From Corythucha ciliata (taxonomy: Eukaryota > Arthropoda > Insecta > Hemiptera > Tingidae): a DNA stretch of 64,000 bases. Under the pieces are notes generated by a model that saw nothing but the letters and a program-made list of their open reading frames with translations, was not told the origin of the DNA and made no database searches. A program made the translations under genes and the position numbers. This document shows positions 44,701 to 56,379 of this stretch, piece after piece (within the stretch, counting starts at the first letter, position 1; every line of letters starts with the position of its first letter). Location: positions 18,081,009 through 18,145,008 of the forward strand of contig CM075938.1 of NCBI GenBank assembly GCA_038030265.1, in the 5' to 3' direction.

Positions 44701-47700
44701 CTCTCACTCGTTCCAGGCGAAGAACTGTGCATTCTCATGTGCCTGTTCAGACTCACCTAACAAAACAAAACAAAATCGTTAAATTGTCCACAGAGCAAAC
44801 GAATTTTTTTCTAATTGACACCTTTTTGTCAGCGCTATACGAACAATGAGGGCACTTGTATAATTTGCCCGATCTGACAGCTTTAATCGCCGGCTCGCTA
44901 CTGCTCTCACCACCACTTTCATCCTTGTCGACAACGATTTTAACGTCTTCATTTTCACTCTCTCCAGTAACTAACAGATAACATTAATAATTTATTAATT
45001 GAGAGCGTTGGGGGTTTTAAGGGAAAGTGTAAGGGGGGGGGGAAGGTTACCTCGTGGTACAGTTTGCATTCTGTGAGAACAATAGTAAGTTTGATGCGCT
45101 TCGAGGGTACTCAGCGAGCTAAATCGTATCCCGCAGGGTGAACAAAAAAACACTGGTGGTCCTGAAAAGCAAAATAAACCAAAAATTTGGAGTTTTAATA
45201 TTTATTATAATCTCAAAAACACCCAAAAAAATGACTCAATACCCCCCCCCCCCCCGTCCTTCTTTAGCTAGGCTATCACCTAAACCATTCCACTTATCCT
45301 TTTAACGGCTCATAGAAACGTTTTCAAACTGCAATTTGCTTCGCTGAAAGATAAACCATCTACAAGGCCGTCACACAATAGATATCCCGAACAGATTAAT
45401 AGCCCCATCAGAAAGAAAGCTAAAAGAATTGAGACAAAAAAAAAAAAAAAAACACCACGGGTACCTCTTTTTTGTTTTACTCGTTATTTAGTTTTTGTTC
45501 TGGAACAAAAGTAATGAGCTTGCTCTCCAGGATGACAGGAAAAGCTTTTTTTATCGGCAAGGGGAGGGGTAGGGAATTCTAGGACGCCGAGCCGTGCGTC
45601 ATCGTCCTGAGATTATTTATCGAGATTACATCCAAACTGATTTAAGATAAAACTGGGGCAAAATAGGAATAGTTTGGGATGATGACTTGTTGTTGTTGTT
45701 TTTGAATTCCTACGCATTTTTTATTAAAAAAAAAAAAACACACAAACACACACACACCTCTAGAGAGGAGGGACTCTGTTCCAGAGATCAGTATACAGAC
45801 AGCGCCCCCGCCCAAGGGCTGCCCACAAGGGAGTAGGGGGCCATGGCATCGGGTGTAAAGTTGAAATTGAGAGTTGGGAGGGAGGGTCAAACAATTTGTC
45901 CTTTGGGGAAGGTGGAGATAACTACAGAAAACGTCAAATTCATCGCCAGAAACTGAATTTGCTCGAAAAGGGGCGTTCTCCGTCAAAAACTGTCGTTTTG
46001 GCCTTAAATTCAATTTTTTCTGTCCATGGACTGACAATTTTTCCCCTCAGAAAGTGATACTTTTGGAGCTGAAATAGAAATTTTGGTACCCAGGGACTCC
46101 CCTATGCTCGGTGACTGCTGCAGTTTAGCCAGTCAAACTTTACCCTTCCATTGTAGGGACGAAAAGTTCCTGGAACTCTTGGGCCTGCAAGGCCCGCCTC
46201 AAAGTGAGCCCACGCGTGGGTCACCCATGCTCAAAAAACAGTTGAAAGACTATCCATTTTCAACTGTTTTTTGAGCTTGGGTGACCCACGCTTCGGCACA
46301 ATTTGCGGTGGGCCCTCAATAAGCACGAATAATTACCTCTTGATCTTAGGAAAGGGCAACTTTCTGATAACATCGCATGAGGTCAGGCTTTTATCGCCCA
46401 CCAAAGCAAGACTTCAGTGTTCGGTACAAGCCTGGCGCAGGTTGCTAGACACGTTTCAAATTCACCCCAACTCCCTCCCATCATGATACAACAAAATTTG
46501 GTCTCCAGCACCCCTCCCCCTTGCCCGTGCAATTATCTTTTTTGAAAAAGCTCAAGAGCCAAAAATCAGTTTTTCGGTGATCCAAATCTGTGGAACGGCT
46601 CATTTCAATCAGGCAACTCCACGAAATTGTGTTTTTATGGAGCCCAGGCCACGGAATTGCCTTATTAGTGAGCCTGAATGGCGAAAGCGGATTATAATTA
46701 TGCGAAGTCCGAATGAAACACCCCGCAAAATTTGGTTTTCAGCAACGAAAATATCGCGAAAATGTCCTTTTTAACCAAGTGAATATGATTTTTCGATGAA
46801 CCACGGGAGCGTAAATGCGTGTGCAAAATCCGCGAATTTTTTTTTTTTTTTTTTTTAATTTTGAGTCACTTCGTTCGAGCCCAAATTTTGCAGAGCTGAC
46901 TCCCTGAAAAAAAACTAAATTTCGGTGGATTGGCTCATTAAAACCCAACCCCCCCCCCACCCTGAAAAAACAACCTGGTCACCCTGAAAAAACAAAATTC
47001 GCAGGTTCGGTGCTTTTCAGACAAAATTTCGCAAAGTAAAATCCATTCTAAAAGTAGTTTTGCCTTTCGCTCCTTCAAAAAGAACAATTCAACCGGTTTG
47101 GATCTTCCATACATCAAATTTATTACAGTTGGCTACTTGAAAACGCTAACTTCACAGTTTTCACACTCTACAAAGCAGTTGTTCCAGGGTATTGGCTCTT
47201 TATTTTTCCGCAATTTGAGCAATTTCCGGTACATACAGGGTGTTGGGCAAGTCGATAGCAAAAATGAAGGGTGTTATTCTAGGAGCTAAATAAACCAAAA
47301 AAGTCCCTATAAACATTGCTACGATTTCCAACCGTTTTCAAGATTAAGGACAACCCCCATCCCACCACGTGGGCAGTGGGGTGCCCAAGGGGAGGGTTTT
47401 GGGGGTCAGAACCCCTCCCAGAGTACTTCAGCCCAGCATAGTTACAGAATAAAAAAAATTTCGCTCCGGCAGCTGGCGGTCGGAAAGAGTGCATTTCATT
47501 TCGTATACGGATACCCTAAGCCGTCCCAGAAGTAATAATGTTGAGACCATATCTTGTTTCGCTAATAATTTATGTTTTTTGCGATGTTGCGGAGGTCGTA
47601 TATGAATAAGAAGGTATTCTTTGTCTATCCTCCAGCAATTTTTTATTAGTGACAAACACGTAAACCGGTTTTCAGCTCTACCGAGCCATCTTCGGACGTA

Positions 47701-50700
47701 CCTATCAATTTTTTAACCACTAGGGCGTGTCAAACACAACTCTTGTCAACTCTTGTGTTTGACACGCCCTAGTGGTTAAAAAAATTGATACGTCCGAAGA
47801 TGGCTCGGTAGAGCTGAAAACCGGTTTACGTGTTTGTCACTAATAAAAAATTGCTGGAGGATAGACAAAGAATACCTTCTTATTGTTTCGCTAATGTTTG
47901 ACCCTCCCTCATACTGTTTGCTGCCCGGTTTGTTTAAGCTGAACTTAATGGGAATCAAAGGCTACTTCAAAATGGAATCATCGTACCGAATATGACGCTT
48001 CTAGAATCAACTGGTGATTTGTAGTGATTTTTTAACCATTTCAACCCCTATCTTCTTTCTCCACCACGACCAATTTGGCTCAAATGCAATACCGTCCGGG
48101 GTCTTATGACTACTGATTTTTGTGCCAAAGCGCGTTCCACTAAATTAATTTCTTCAAGAGTTATCGTGCTAACAGGACCACGCACTTACTTCCACCCCGG
48201 GGAGACCACCCCCTCCCCCCACCACCCTGCAATTTGAATTATTGCAACTTTTGGTGATGGATTCGGAAAGAGCACACTATTTTCTGTTAAGATTAGCCAT
48301 TTTCGATAAATGTTAACTATTTTATGTGCCCTTAAATGCGGTTCAAAGTCGTGCAAATCGGGGATTTTATTTTTTTCAAAAAAAGTCAGTCCCCGTTTGT
48401 TTACGCTAAATCTGAGAGGGGTGGGGTGTGGACAACCCGTGATTCAGAAAAACATCTTCAAAGTGTTCTTTACAAAAATGGTTGTAAGCGTTTTCTTAGT
48501 TGATTGGCGAGTTTTCGTAAGAAATTACCATTTTTTTAGAGAAAATAATGTTTTTTCTATTCAAAATCGCTTGTTTTGACCTGAAAAATTCGATCAATAC
48601 TTGTTATTTTAACACGCTAAAAAGGTATAAAACCACATCTAAAGCTATCCTTGGAATGGAATTTCAATGTGTGCGCCTACCAAAGTAACAAAAAATGTCG
48701 CTCCGGCAGCTGGCTGTTGGGTTAAGTGCGACAAAAAAACAATTTCCAATTCTTCATTCGGACACGGGAGTGAAACTTATACGTAAGAAAACCGAGGAAC
48801 GAAGTTTAGTTTGGTCTGGGGAGCGGTTTAATACTCTATAGAGAAGAATCTGAATAGGGGAAAAGTGAGGCCGATTTTGAGCGACGGTGGCGATCCAAGT
48901 GAATAGCGACCGAACTTCGGTGGATTATGCGACGTACGGGGGGAACTTCTGAACCCCCTTCCTCTCCGAAATTCCCCTTTACCGTCTCCCTTAATTTTCA
49001 CTTTCGTATTCAGATGTTTCAAGTTCAAACTGAATCATCCAATTTTTTTTTTCTGGAAAACGCCTGAAAAATGATGAAATGCACTAATAAAATGTATGAG
49101 ATGAACATTTCCCAGTCCAGCCTTGAATATTCACAGAAATAGATAAATGAAAAAACAAAGTTTTGCTTGAATACCCATTTATTTCTTTAAAACTTGACTT
49201 CTCAGAGACACAAATAAATGTACGCGTTAGTAAAACCACAAAATTGCCGTCTAGATGTCGTCTAAATTTTATAAAAATAGAATCAGCGAACCTGCCATCC
49301 TTAGGAATTCGAAAAAAACCGATCACGCCACCATTTTAGGCAGTTTAGCCGTGACTTCATTGGGGTTAGAATGAACGGAATGAAAAGTTGAAAATCGGAC
49401 CTACGTTTATAGGGTTTTTGGGTCTAATTTGGGCCCCTAGAATAATCCCGTGCATTTTTGTCGTCGACTTACCAAACCAAACGCCCTGTGCATGACACCT
49501 ATCGGGTCCGGTCGTGATCTTAAAATGGCAACACTGTTGTCGGAATCCCGCCCCAGCCGGTCCATCAAATCGATCGTGGCATCCAAGAATTCACCAGTCA
49601 TGTTCGATAAAACTTGGATGCCAAACGAAAGGTTCCCGTCCCCAAATTGGCCGGGTTTGATTATTTCGAAACCGAATTTTACGTATGGGCATGTTCCCAA
49701 ATTCACCATAAATACGGGCATAAGTGAGATAAATCAAATTTGAGTAAACCATTTGATTTAATTGGAAAGTTGAGAAAAAGGAGAAGTTTTCGTGGGGTCC
49801 AACCATCCGAAGAGCAGTGGCGGCTACTTATTGAACAAGCGCGACAAAAGCGGCACGTTTTTTCAAGTTTTAGACAATGTTGATGATTGAAATTGGTCTC
49901 ATTCCATTGGAACGGAATACCGTAGATTTCAAAACTGTCATCACTTTTGAAGAAAAGTGCATTGCGACCCAAGAAACCCACGTTTTTGGTATCAAAGTAC
50001 GTTTTGATACCAAAACGCGTCTGTGAAAAAAACGCTCATAACATAACTCGACAGGAGTGTGAGATAGGCCACAATCCTAATAATAATTTTGTACTCCATT
50101 TTACTTCCATGTTCCCGTTGGAAGCATGACGTTCGTGAAAAAAACCGCTTTGCAATTTTTCCCTGACTTTTCTCATAAATTCACGAAATTCCCTGACATT
50201 TCCAGTTTTAGAAAATTCCCTGACAATTCCCGGTTCTCCCGGTTTTCCAGGTCTGTAGACACACTGAATAATTATCCAACCTCGAACCTCCGTGGACTAA
50301 ACCACTTAACAAGCAAGAAATATTGCTGTGTGTGAACACTACTTGCACACCATCTCGCGACGAATCTGGTGGGAGAATTTTTCATCCAAGATGCGGAGAA
50401 CCTTGTATCGAGTGCACCGGGCTTAACTAAGGCCCCAGAAGTGTCAATAGCCCGAAATCCGATACCAAAAGTACTTGTTATTGATTTATTGATTCAAAGG
50501 TATCGATTCAACACGCTTGTAAGACACCCCTCCTCCAACCAAATCACTACCATCTCTAATGATTTTTCGAGTCGTCAATCACTACTCCTCTATAAAGACT
50601 CATTTCAATCGAAACACACTGACTACTTAAGCTCGATGCACACTATGCCTACCTGTTTAAAAAAATATTCGGTCACTACCGGGGATCATATATTTTCTCT

Positions 50701-53700
50701 GAAAGTAAATAGTAAACATGCTACGGAAAACGCATAGTGTGCGCCAAGCTTATAACTCTCTTACTTAACCGATACGTTTAAGATACCGAAAGAATACACC
50801 CGATACCGAATATCAACTTATTTGAACCAATACCCATTCAATAACAAGTAGAACCGAGTATTTACTTGGTATCGAATGGGTATTGATTCGGTATCGTTTC
50901 AAATGATTACTTTTACTCGGTATCGAATGGGTATTGATTCAAACAAGTAAATACTCGGTATCGATTGGGTATTGATTCTGTAACGTACTAGTTTGAATCA
51001 ATACTCACTCGATATTAATTAAAGTATTCATTTCAAACAATACTTTTCCGATGCCAGGAGTTTACTTGTTCAAATTAAAAAAATAAAAAATACTCGGTAT
51101 TGATAAAAAATATCAAATCGTACTCAGTATCGAATGATAAGTCATTTCCCATTATCGAATCAAAGTATCGAAATAGTACTTGGTACAAAAAAGTATCGAT
51201 ACCACAACTACTGGGTATCGATTGAAAATTATTGATACTTTACTCTATTTACTTGTATCGATTCAACACTACCTACATACACTCCTGGTCACCTCCTCCT
51301 TCTCTACCACCGCACCTCGACCAGATGGCGGCGCGCAAGCGCTCCGAGGTTCTTTTTGCGTTTCATCGAATCACTCACTATACTACCTCGAGTAAAACGT
51401 TATCCACGTTAAACATTGTATCCACGGACCTTGTAGATGTGAATAACGTTTTGCGTATTTACTCACTTTTCTCCATTCCATTCCACACCACAGATGAGAA
51501 GGACAGGGCCTGCTCCTCCTCTACCTCTGCACCCTGCCCAGAAGGCAGCGCGCAAGCGCTCTGAGGTTATCCACGTTTGAAAAAAAAAAAAATCGCGGTT
51601 TTCGCTTGTACAAAAAGTAAACTTTAGCTAGTTTGACTCCTTCAAAGCGTCTTTGGCTCTCATATCAGAAACCAATTTCGTCTAACACCCAAATTTCATG
51701 ATTTTGACTATTTCATAAAACAAACTTGAGTTTGTCTCTTTTGTACAATCCATTTTGCAGCTTTGGCTACTTCAGAAAACTAATTTGGCCCGTTCATAAA
51801 CATCAAGTTTACGATTTGGTTGCTTCAATAATATCTATTACTTATTTCGAATATATTAGGAATGTTCCAACCTGCCCATTGAACTCGTTTGAAACCATGC
51901 CAGAACCATTTTACTATAGCAATAAACGAATTCATGGCGTTTTATTAGGTCTGTTCGAACCTACCGGCTACCGCAGAACTTATTTTGAACCGTTACAGAA
52001 TCATCTTCTGCCAATAAAACGCAATGGATTTGTTTGTTGCTATGGTAAAATCGTTCTCGGACGGTTCCGAACGAGTTCAATGGGTAGGTTGGAACAAACC
52101 TATTATATCGCGATTCCCACATTAAGTTCCTTTTTCATAATTCAAATCCTAATATCGTGAAATTGGCTCCTACAAAAACCAAATTTTGCTCTTCCAACCA
52201 GCGTGGTTGCTAAACCAAATTCACGTGCTTTGGTCGTACTGACGTGGGGTTGGCTTTTTTTTTTTTTCGAGCGTCAAATTTCGCGAATTTGACCCTTTCA
52301 AAAACCAATTTCTCGACTTTGGCTCTTTCAAAGCCGAATTTCACGGATCTTGCCTCTCTAACCGAATTTCAGTGGGTGAATTCACAATTTAATTAAGGGC
52401 TGAATAGCGTATCTCAAGAGGCAGAAATATTGTTTTCCCAGTCAAAAATTGATGAGGATAATAGTAATGTAACGCCCTATTAGGGCGTTATGTTAAGCGA
52501 TAGAGAAAAGGAGCTCGGTCCGGGAAATTGTTCACCGCTCGGTGAATGAACCCGGCGAGCTCAGGGACGAGCGGGAGAGAATGACCCGATAGCGTCAACA
52601 AATCCTTGAGGAAACTGCTTGTTATCCACAACACTTAAGGTTTTACAAACATGTCCTCGGGGGTTTAGTATAAAAACCCAGGGGGGACAGAGTCGAGGGG
52701 ACAGCTTAGAGTCAGGGACGCACATCCGTGCAGGGGGGGGCCGAAGCCTCGCGACCAGCCCTCGCGCCAGCTCGTGTACACGCTAGCTACCACAGGCCGT
52801 CGGGCCTGGGGAAAGGTGAGTCAGACTGTAAATAATAAATGTACATCACGAGGTAAAGGTACCTCTTTGTTACTCTTTGTCGACTCCCTGAACCCAGACC
52901 CATACGGCGGTACAGTAATAATGAACAGCTTGCAGAGATAAATAACCAATTCCGGCCAAACCCGACGATAACGGCCAACGCTTATTTTTCGCCACTTTAA
53001 AAGGACGCAGATTTTTAGCGCTTCTGGGCGAGGGGACGAACTGGAGGAGAAGATCAGAACAATTTGCCTGAGCTCTGTCTACCTTCCTATTTATCTGGTT
53101 CTACAGTGTAGGGGGAAAAATCTGCTACTTCTAAGCGAGAAAATAGTGTGTGTGGATATTGGAGGAGGCAATTCGTGTTTTAATGCGGTGATCACGGATA
53201 GTGAATCGACACTTTTTCTACAAGACTCGATAGCTATCGGGATAGCGTCTGTGTAGAGTAAAGAGCCGAGATGGAAAATAGGTTGGGTCTGGGTGGAGGG
53301 GCGGGGGAATTGACCTAATATTCGTTTAAAAATATACGAATTTTTTTGCCTTCTTAGTACCAAGTAGCATCACAAAAAAACTCTTGAATTTAAGGGAAGG
53401 GGCGGGGGTTAAACTGACCGCTCTTGAGCAAAATTGTGTTTTTGTGGTTAAATAACGGTCTCGTCAGATCCGATGGAACGATGGAACAAATAAATTTGTA
53501 AACGACTAGCCAACAAATTTTTTATCGCTTTTGTTCTTAAAATACCACCTTTCTATCACTAGGGAAAACGTACTGTAATTACAAGAGTTTAGTTCATAAG
53601 GTAAGAGATAAAACTGATAGGATAGAAGCGGGAGAGGGGTAATTAAGAAGGAAAATTTCTTATCTTTCAGCTTTATCTTATTTTGATTGAGTAAACTCTT

Positions 53701-54214
53701 TCAGTATCAGTCATTTGCCTTGAGGGAAAAAGGTTTTTCTAATTATTTTCACGACGTTCAAAACCTAGAGAATCGTGAAAACGCGATCTAACAAAAAACT
53801 AGAATATTCCAAACGAAATTCTAATTAACTAACCTGAGTGAATAAGAGTTGACGGAGGCGGAGGAGACGTGAGCTGTTGACGAGAAGAGTCGGGCGATTC
53901 GACAGGTGTGGTCGCGGACGCCGACACACGTAACGCGGGGTCCGTAGCCAAATTTGGATTGACCCTTAGAATGTGTTGTTGTTGCTGTTGCTGTGGAGGA
54001 GTCGTTGAGGCGTCCTCAAGGGCCACCGCGTGTTTTTTTCGTTTGACAGTCTCCCGAACATTGGCGGCGGATGGTGACAACGATGATGATGGTGACGAGG
54101 AGCAGGATGCTGTTGACGACGGTTGAGGACACGTCGACGGTGTTAGTAATGGTGGTGGTGGTTGCGACGTTTGCGATGAAGATTCCTGCCAGTCACCACC
54201 GTCTTCTTCGCTCG
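41777..54214 (-). CDS. ush: u-shaped / Friend-of-GATA zinc-finger cofactor
   Basis: Exons in transcript order: 54682-54627 (probable), 54214-53834, 45161-45051, 44970-44822, 44756-44620, 44555-44090, 44026-42731, 42665-42438, 42358-41777. All borders are GT-AG with compatible phases, about 1135 residues in total, near the size of insect U-shaped. C2HC fingers of FOG type are [39 protein letters not shown] (split by an intron), [39 protein letters not shown] and the terminal [19 protein letters not shown], each followed by a Y-C. C2H2 fingers are [13 protein letters not shown] plus [16 protein letters not shown]...HMDTH and [25 protein letters not shown] in the large exon is the CtBP-binding motif. 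VKVKEE, VKQE and VKIE fit SUMO sites. The protein would bind GATA factors in the nucleus and recruit CtBP. A second version of the N-terminal exon lies at 58759-58920. Confidence 0.92.
46214..46291. repeat. long hairpin
   Basis: Arms GCGTGGGTCACCCATGCTCA plus AAAAAACAGTTGAAA and the near-exact complement are separated by about 9 bp (GACTATCCA). One mismatch lies near the base. It is probably a foldback MITE core. Confidence 0.75.
46500..47160 (+). repeat. decayed minisatellite, family B
   Basis: Loose units of about 30-35 bp combining GGCTCATT/CCTTCAAAA with AAATTTCGCAAA or CCGAATTTTGC. The same family covers 51600-52400 and 63780-64000, and possibly 3790-4090. It differs from family A. Confidence 0.55.
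47605..47884. mobile_element. foldback element with Penelope-like end motif
   Basis: Arms of about 133 bp, nearly identical, flank a 13-bp centre at 47740-47752. Each arm carries CGAAGATGGCTCGGTAGAGC followed by TGAAAACCGG, i.e. a GAAGATGG, a short stem (GGCTC/GAGC-type) and GAAAACCGG. This resembles the degenerate hammerhead-like motif at the ends of Penelope-like elements. Relation to the foldback at 60870 is visible in the same motif. Confidence 0.65.
47970..48180 (+). repeat. dispersed repeat, copy 2
   Basis: Matches 29490-29680 in order and orientation (ACCGAATATGACGCTTCTAG, GGGGTCTTATGACTACTG, GAGTTATCGTGCTAACA). Sequence to 48330 continues to match 31090-31200. Confidence 0.7.
49473..49709 (-). 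CDS. unidentified candidate exon
   Basis: From ATG at 49709 there are 79 codons to a strong donor (GGTTTG followed by GTAAGTCG). The protein looks globular rather than repeat-derived: [20 protein letters not shown], then [20 protein letters not shown], then [21 protein letters not shown] do not recognise the family. It ends in phase 0, which does not fit the next u-shaped exon, so it is not a u-shaped exon. It could be an exon of a gene nested in the intron or a fragment of an element. No partner exons were identified. Confidence 0.3.
50860..51240 (+). repeat. tandem repeat with TACTCGGTATCGAATGGG units
   Basis: Units of about 35-40 bp contain CTCGGTATCGAATGGGTATT and GATTCAAACAAGTAAATA with drift. 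Related GATACC/GGTATCG sequence starts at about 50490. Confidence 0.7.
51270..51585 (+). repeat. two copies of a 230-bp repeat
   Basis: Segments at about 51275-51350 and 51505-51575 share CTCCTCC, CTCTACC-CTGCACC, GGCGGCGCGCAAGCGCTC and GAGGTT. Both are followed by TTATCCACGTT-type sequence. Confidence 0.6.
51600..52400 (+). repeat. decayed minisatellite, family B, second block
   Basis: Units contain TTTGGCTC/TTTGACTCCTTCA-AAACCAAATTTCG. Open frames in this stretch, such as 51726-52160, are by-products. Confidence 0.55.
52468..52914 (+). mobile_element. solo LTR with GTAA target duplication
   Basis: A 447-bp LTR with ends TGTAACGCCC and GGCGGTACA. It has a TATA box at 52669-52675 (TATAAAA) and a poly(A) signal AATAAA at 52834-52839, consistent with U3-R-U5 order on plus. 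GTAA lies on both sides (52464-52467 and 52915-52918). It belongs to the same family as the element at 16079-19860 and is the cleanest reference copy for its LTR. Confidence 0.93.
53834..54214 (-). CDS. ush: u-shaped N-terminal exon, version B
   Basis: 381 bp, entering and leaving in phase 1 (acceptor TTTCTTTAG, donor CTCAG followed by GTTAGT). It encodes [13 protein letters not shown], a Ser/Pro-rich stretch, a basic KRKKH patch, six glutamines, then [14 protein letters not shown] and a Pro-rich end IHSG. The RVN-x2-LATDPALR signature is repeated in 58759-58920. It splices in frame to the first finger exon ([11 protein letters not shown]). Confidence 0.8.
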
Positions 54215-54626
54215 CTAAAGAAAAATTAAACATCACGATCAAATGAAACCTTGAAATTTCCGTAAAAAACAGAGGAGATGAAAAGGATGCTTAAAATGGT
54301 TGATTCTCAAATCAAATTTGTCCCATTTACTTTGTCACTCGCAAATGATTTTCTTTTCTTCCCCCATTACATAACGATTGGCACGTGGAAAGAGATAACG
54401 GTCATCCAAATTTAAGACCAACCTTTATCTTATAGTGCTGCTAAATTGCACTAAACCCGGCGATACGTGAAATTACATCACTCCAGAAATTAATAAATCT
54501 CCATAGAGCATTTTTAGAGGGAATTGAAATAGTTTTTTTTCTGGTGTCGCTTGGTTCACATAACACAGTCAATTAAATCATACGACTGCTACGATGCCTT
54601 GAACCCAAATCAGGGTACACACTTAC

Positions 54627-54682
54627 TGGTGCCGGGTCTCTTCAGAACGCTGTCGCGTCCAATATCGTCCGTGCGACCGTTT
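54627..54682 (-). CDS. ush: probable small upstream u-shaped exon
   Basis: A pyrimidine-rich acceptor (CCCCTTTCTTTGATCTAG) and a strong donor (ACCA followed by GTAAGT) enclose 56 bp. Read to fit the next exon, it encodes NGRTDDIGRDSVLKRPGT. The KRPG near a charged start is reminiscent of the N-terminus of FOG proteins. It enters in phase 2, so the initiator lies in another exon upstream. Confidence 0.5.
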
Positions 54683-54719
54683 CTAGATCAAAGAAAGGGG
54701 CGGGAGCAATAATTCAAAT

Positions 54720-55700
54720 AGTTGTCTCTTTTCATTTACACCTTGATTTGGTGAGGACCGACGGCAATTTTAAATTGTTTGACTTGAGTGCTACTTGGTC
54801 ACACCGTTCACAGACCCGATTATTCCCGACAAACAGGCGGTCGAAGGTCAACCGGCCCAGACCAGTCTAATCTCACCCCGACCGACCCAGGCCACATTCT
54901 CCTCCGCGAGCCTCACATCACAGCCCATTCTATCAAGAGTTGCCTAGATGTTCCGTCAAAGAAACCGCTGGTTGAGGTCATCTACGAAGCCCAAAAACCA
55001 CGCTACCCTGGGGAGCCCAAGCAGCCAAGCAGGCCTATTGCAGATCAGAGAGCTCCATATCTCGCAGCACATCACACAATTGTGACAGTGAATCACGTCG
55101 GTATCTTACTTTTGGACCTCATATACTTCCCTGTGCCTAGGAAACGAGAGCTTCCAAGTCTGCTGTTACGCCAGTATGCAAGGCCTGTCGTAATAGCACT
55201 TCTTAAAGCGCGCGTAGCCCTCTCGAAGAGAAGACGATAATCAGTATGAATGTCCCCCTCCACCTCCAACACGAACGTCGTTGGCTCAATCGACCGATTT
55301 TCTTGCTACTCCTCGCCCAGAAAGCGACAAAATCAAGTTTCACGGCGTTCCTTTTGGGATCCCCCCCCCTCACAATAAGTGTGGAGGGGGCGTAAAAACG
55401 GCAAAGAACGCGACCGAAAGGCTGAGTCTTGACGATGGCATATTCTCTGTCGGAGGACGAAGCAGCCACTTTGAATGACAGCTCAACACGACGACAAGGC
55501 GGCTCATCAGTTGGATCCCATAACTGGTCACAGCTCCGAGCACGCTCAACCCTCCCCCTCATGCGAGGGTTTTTAGTGAGGCAGACACACAAAAGTGGTG
55601 TTTTAGTGAGCCATACCCACGAAAATGTTTCTTTTTATTGCGAATAATGTGCCATAATTGCTATGGAGTTCACAATCTTTTTGGTAAGAAAAACAGGAAA
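54720..55700. other. u-shaped intron segment, GC-richer
   Basis: A 150-codon plus frame at 54788-55240 and a 129-codon minus frame at 55203-55592 overlap. Neither has a recognisable motif. The composition (CCGACC, GGCCC) suggests a retroposon 5' region rather than a gene. Confidence 0.35.
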
Positions 55701-56379
55701 TCAGGAAAATTGGTGTCTTGAGTAATTAAAATATGAAAAATTGGATGTTAACTAAAAAACCACGAAGCTCTGCCTAAAAAACATTTTCGCAGCTCTGCCT
55801 CCGACGAGGGCCCTCAGCTCACCGAGCCTCTCTTTACTTCAGCTGCTATCATCTAGAAGTTAAAACTGTATTAATTTAATTCTACAACTAGCTTACATAA
55901 ACCATAAAAGTATAAGATTTCAAAATTACCTTGTTCCTAGAAAAAGCGAGAAAAACTTAAGATTTATTCCACGTCTCATAGAGGAAACACTGAACTGATA
56001 ACACGAATGCCTTCCGAAAGATAAGAGATAAAAAAATCCTGATTAGCTGCACGCTTCTAATTAAGTTTCCTCGCTAATAAGCTGATTCAAAACGTAGTAG
56101 ATGTCGTCTGATCTGGATAAAAATAGGCTCTTTAAATAGAACGTTTTGTGCTCTCTCCAATGGGCTCATCTTTTTTGCCATTGCAACAATTACTGCGTGT
56201 GCAACAAGCTGTTTCTGAAAAAATCAGAAAATGGCGGATATATCGGAAACAAAGCGGAATTTCGGAAAAGTGCAAATAGTCATTTCGATCAGAAATGAGT
56301 TGCCCCTTCACTGGTTTTTCTCTGTCCAGTCGCTTTTTGTACACCCAGTATAGGTAGTTGAATATATTTTGATGGTATC

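Larger units (their letters stand above)
45240..53833. other. long u-shaped intron (8.7 kb) filled with repeats
   Basis: Between the first finger exon and the N-terminal exon lie a hairpin (46214), minisatellite family B, a foldback element (47605), a dispersed repeat (47970), an isolated candidate exon (49473), repeats at 50860-51580 and a solo LTR (52468), listed separately. The remainder shows C/G, A and T homopolymers (45242, 45438, 46838) and nothing coding. Confidence 0.6.

Noticed and set aside
49473..49709. Candidate exon as part of u-shaped
   Set aside because: Its donor phase (0) does not match the next u-shaped exon, which needs phase 1, and the protein has no zinc-finger character.
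54788..55240. 150-codon plus-strand open frame as a gene
   Set aside because: It overlaps other frames, has no domain signal and sits in retroposon-like, GC-rich intronic DNA.
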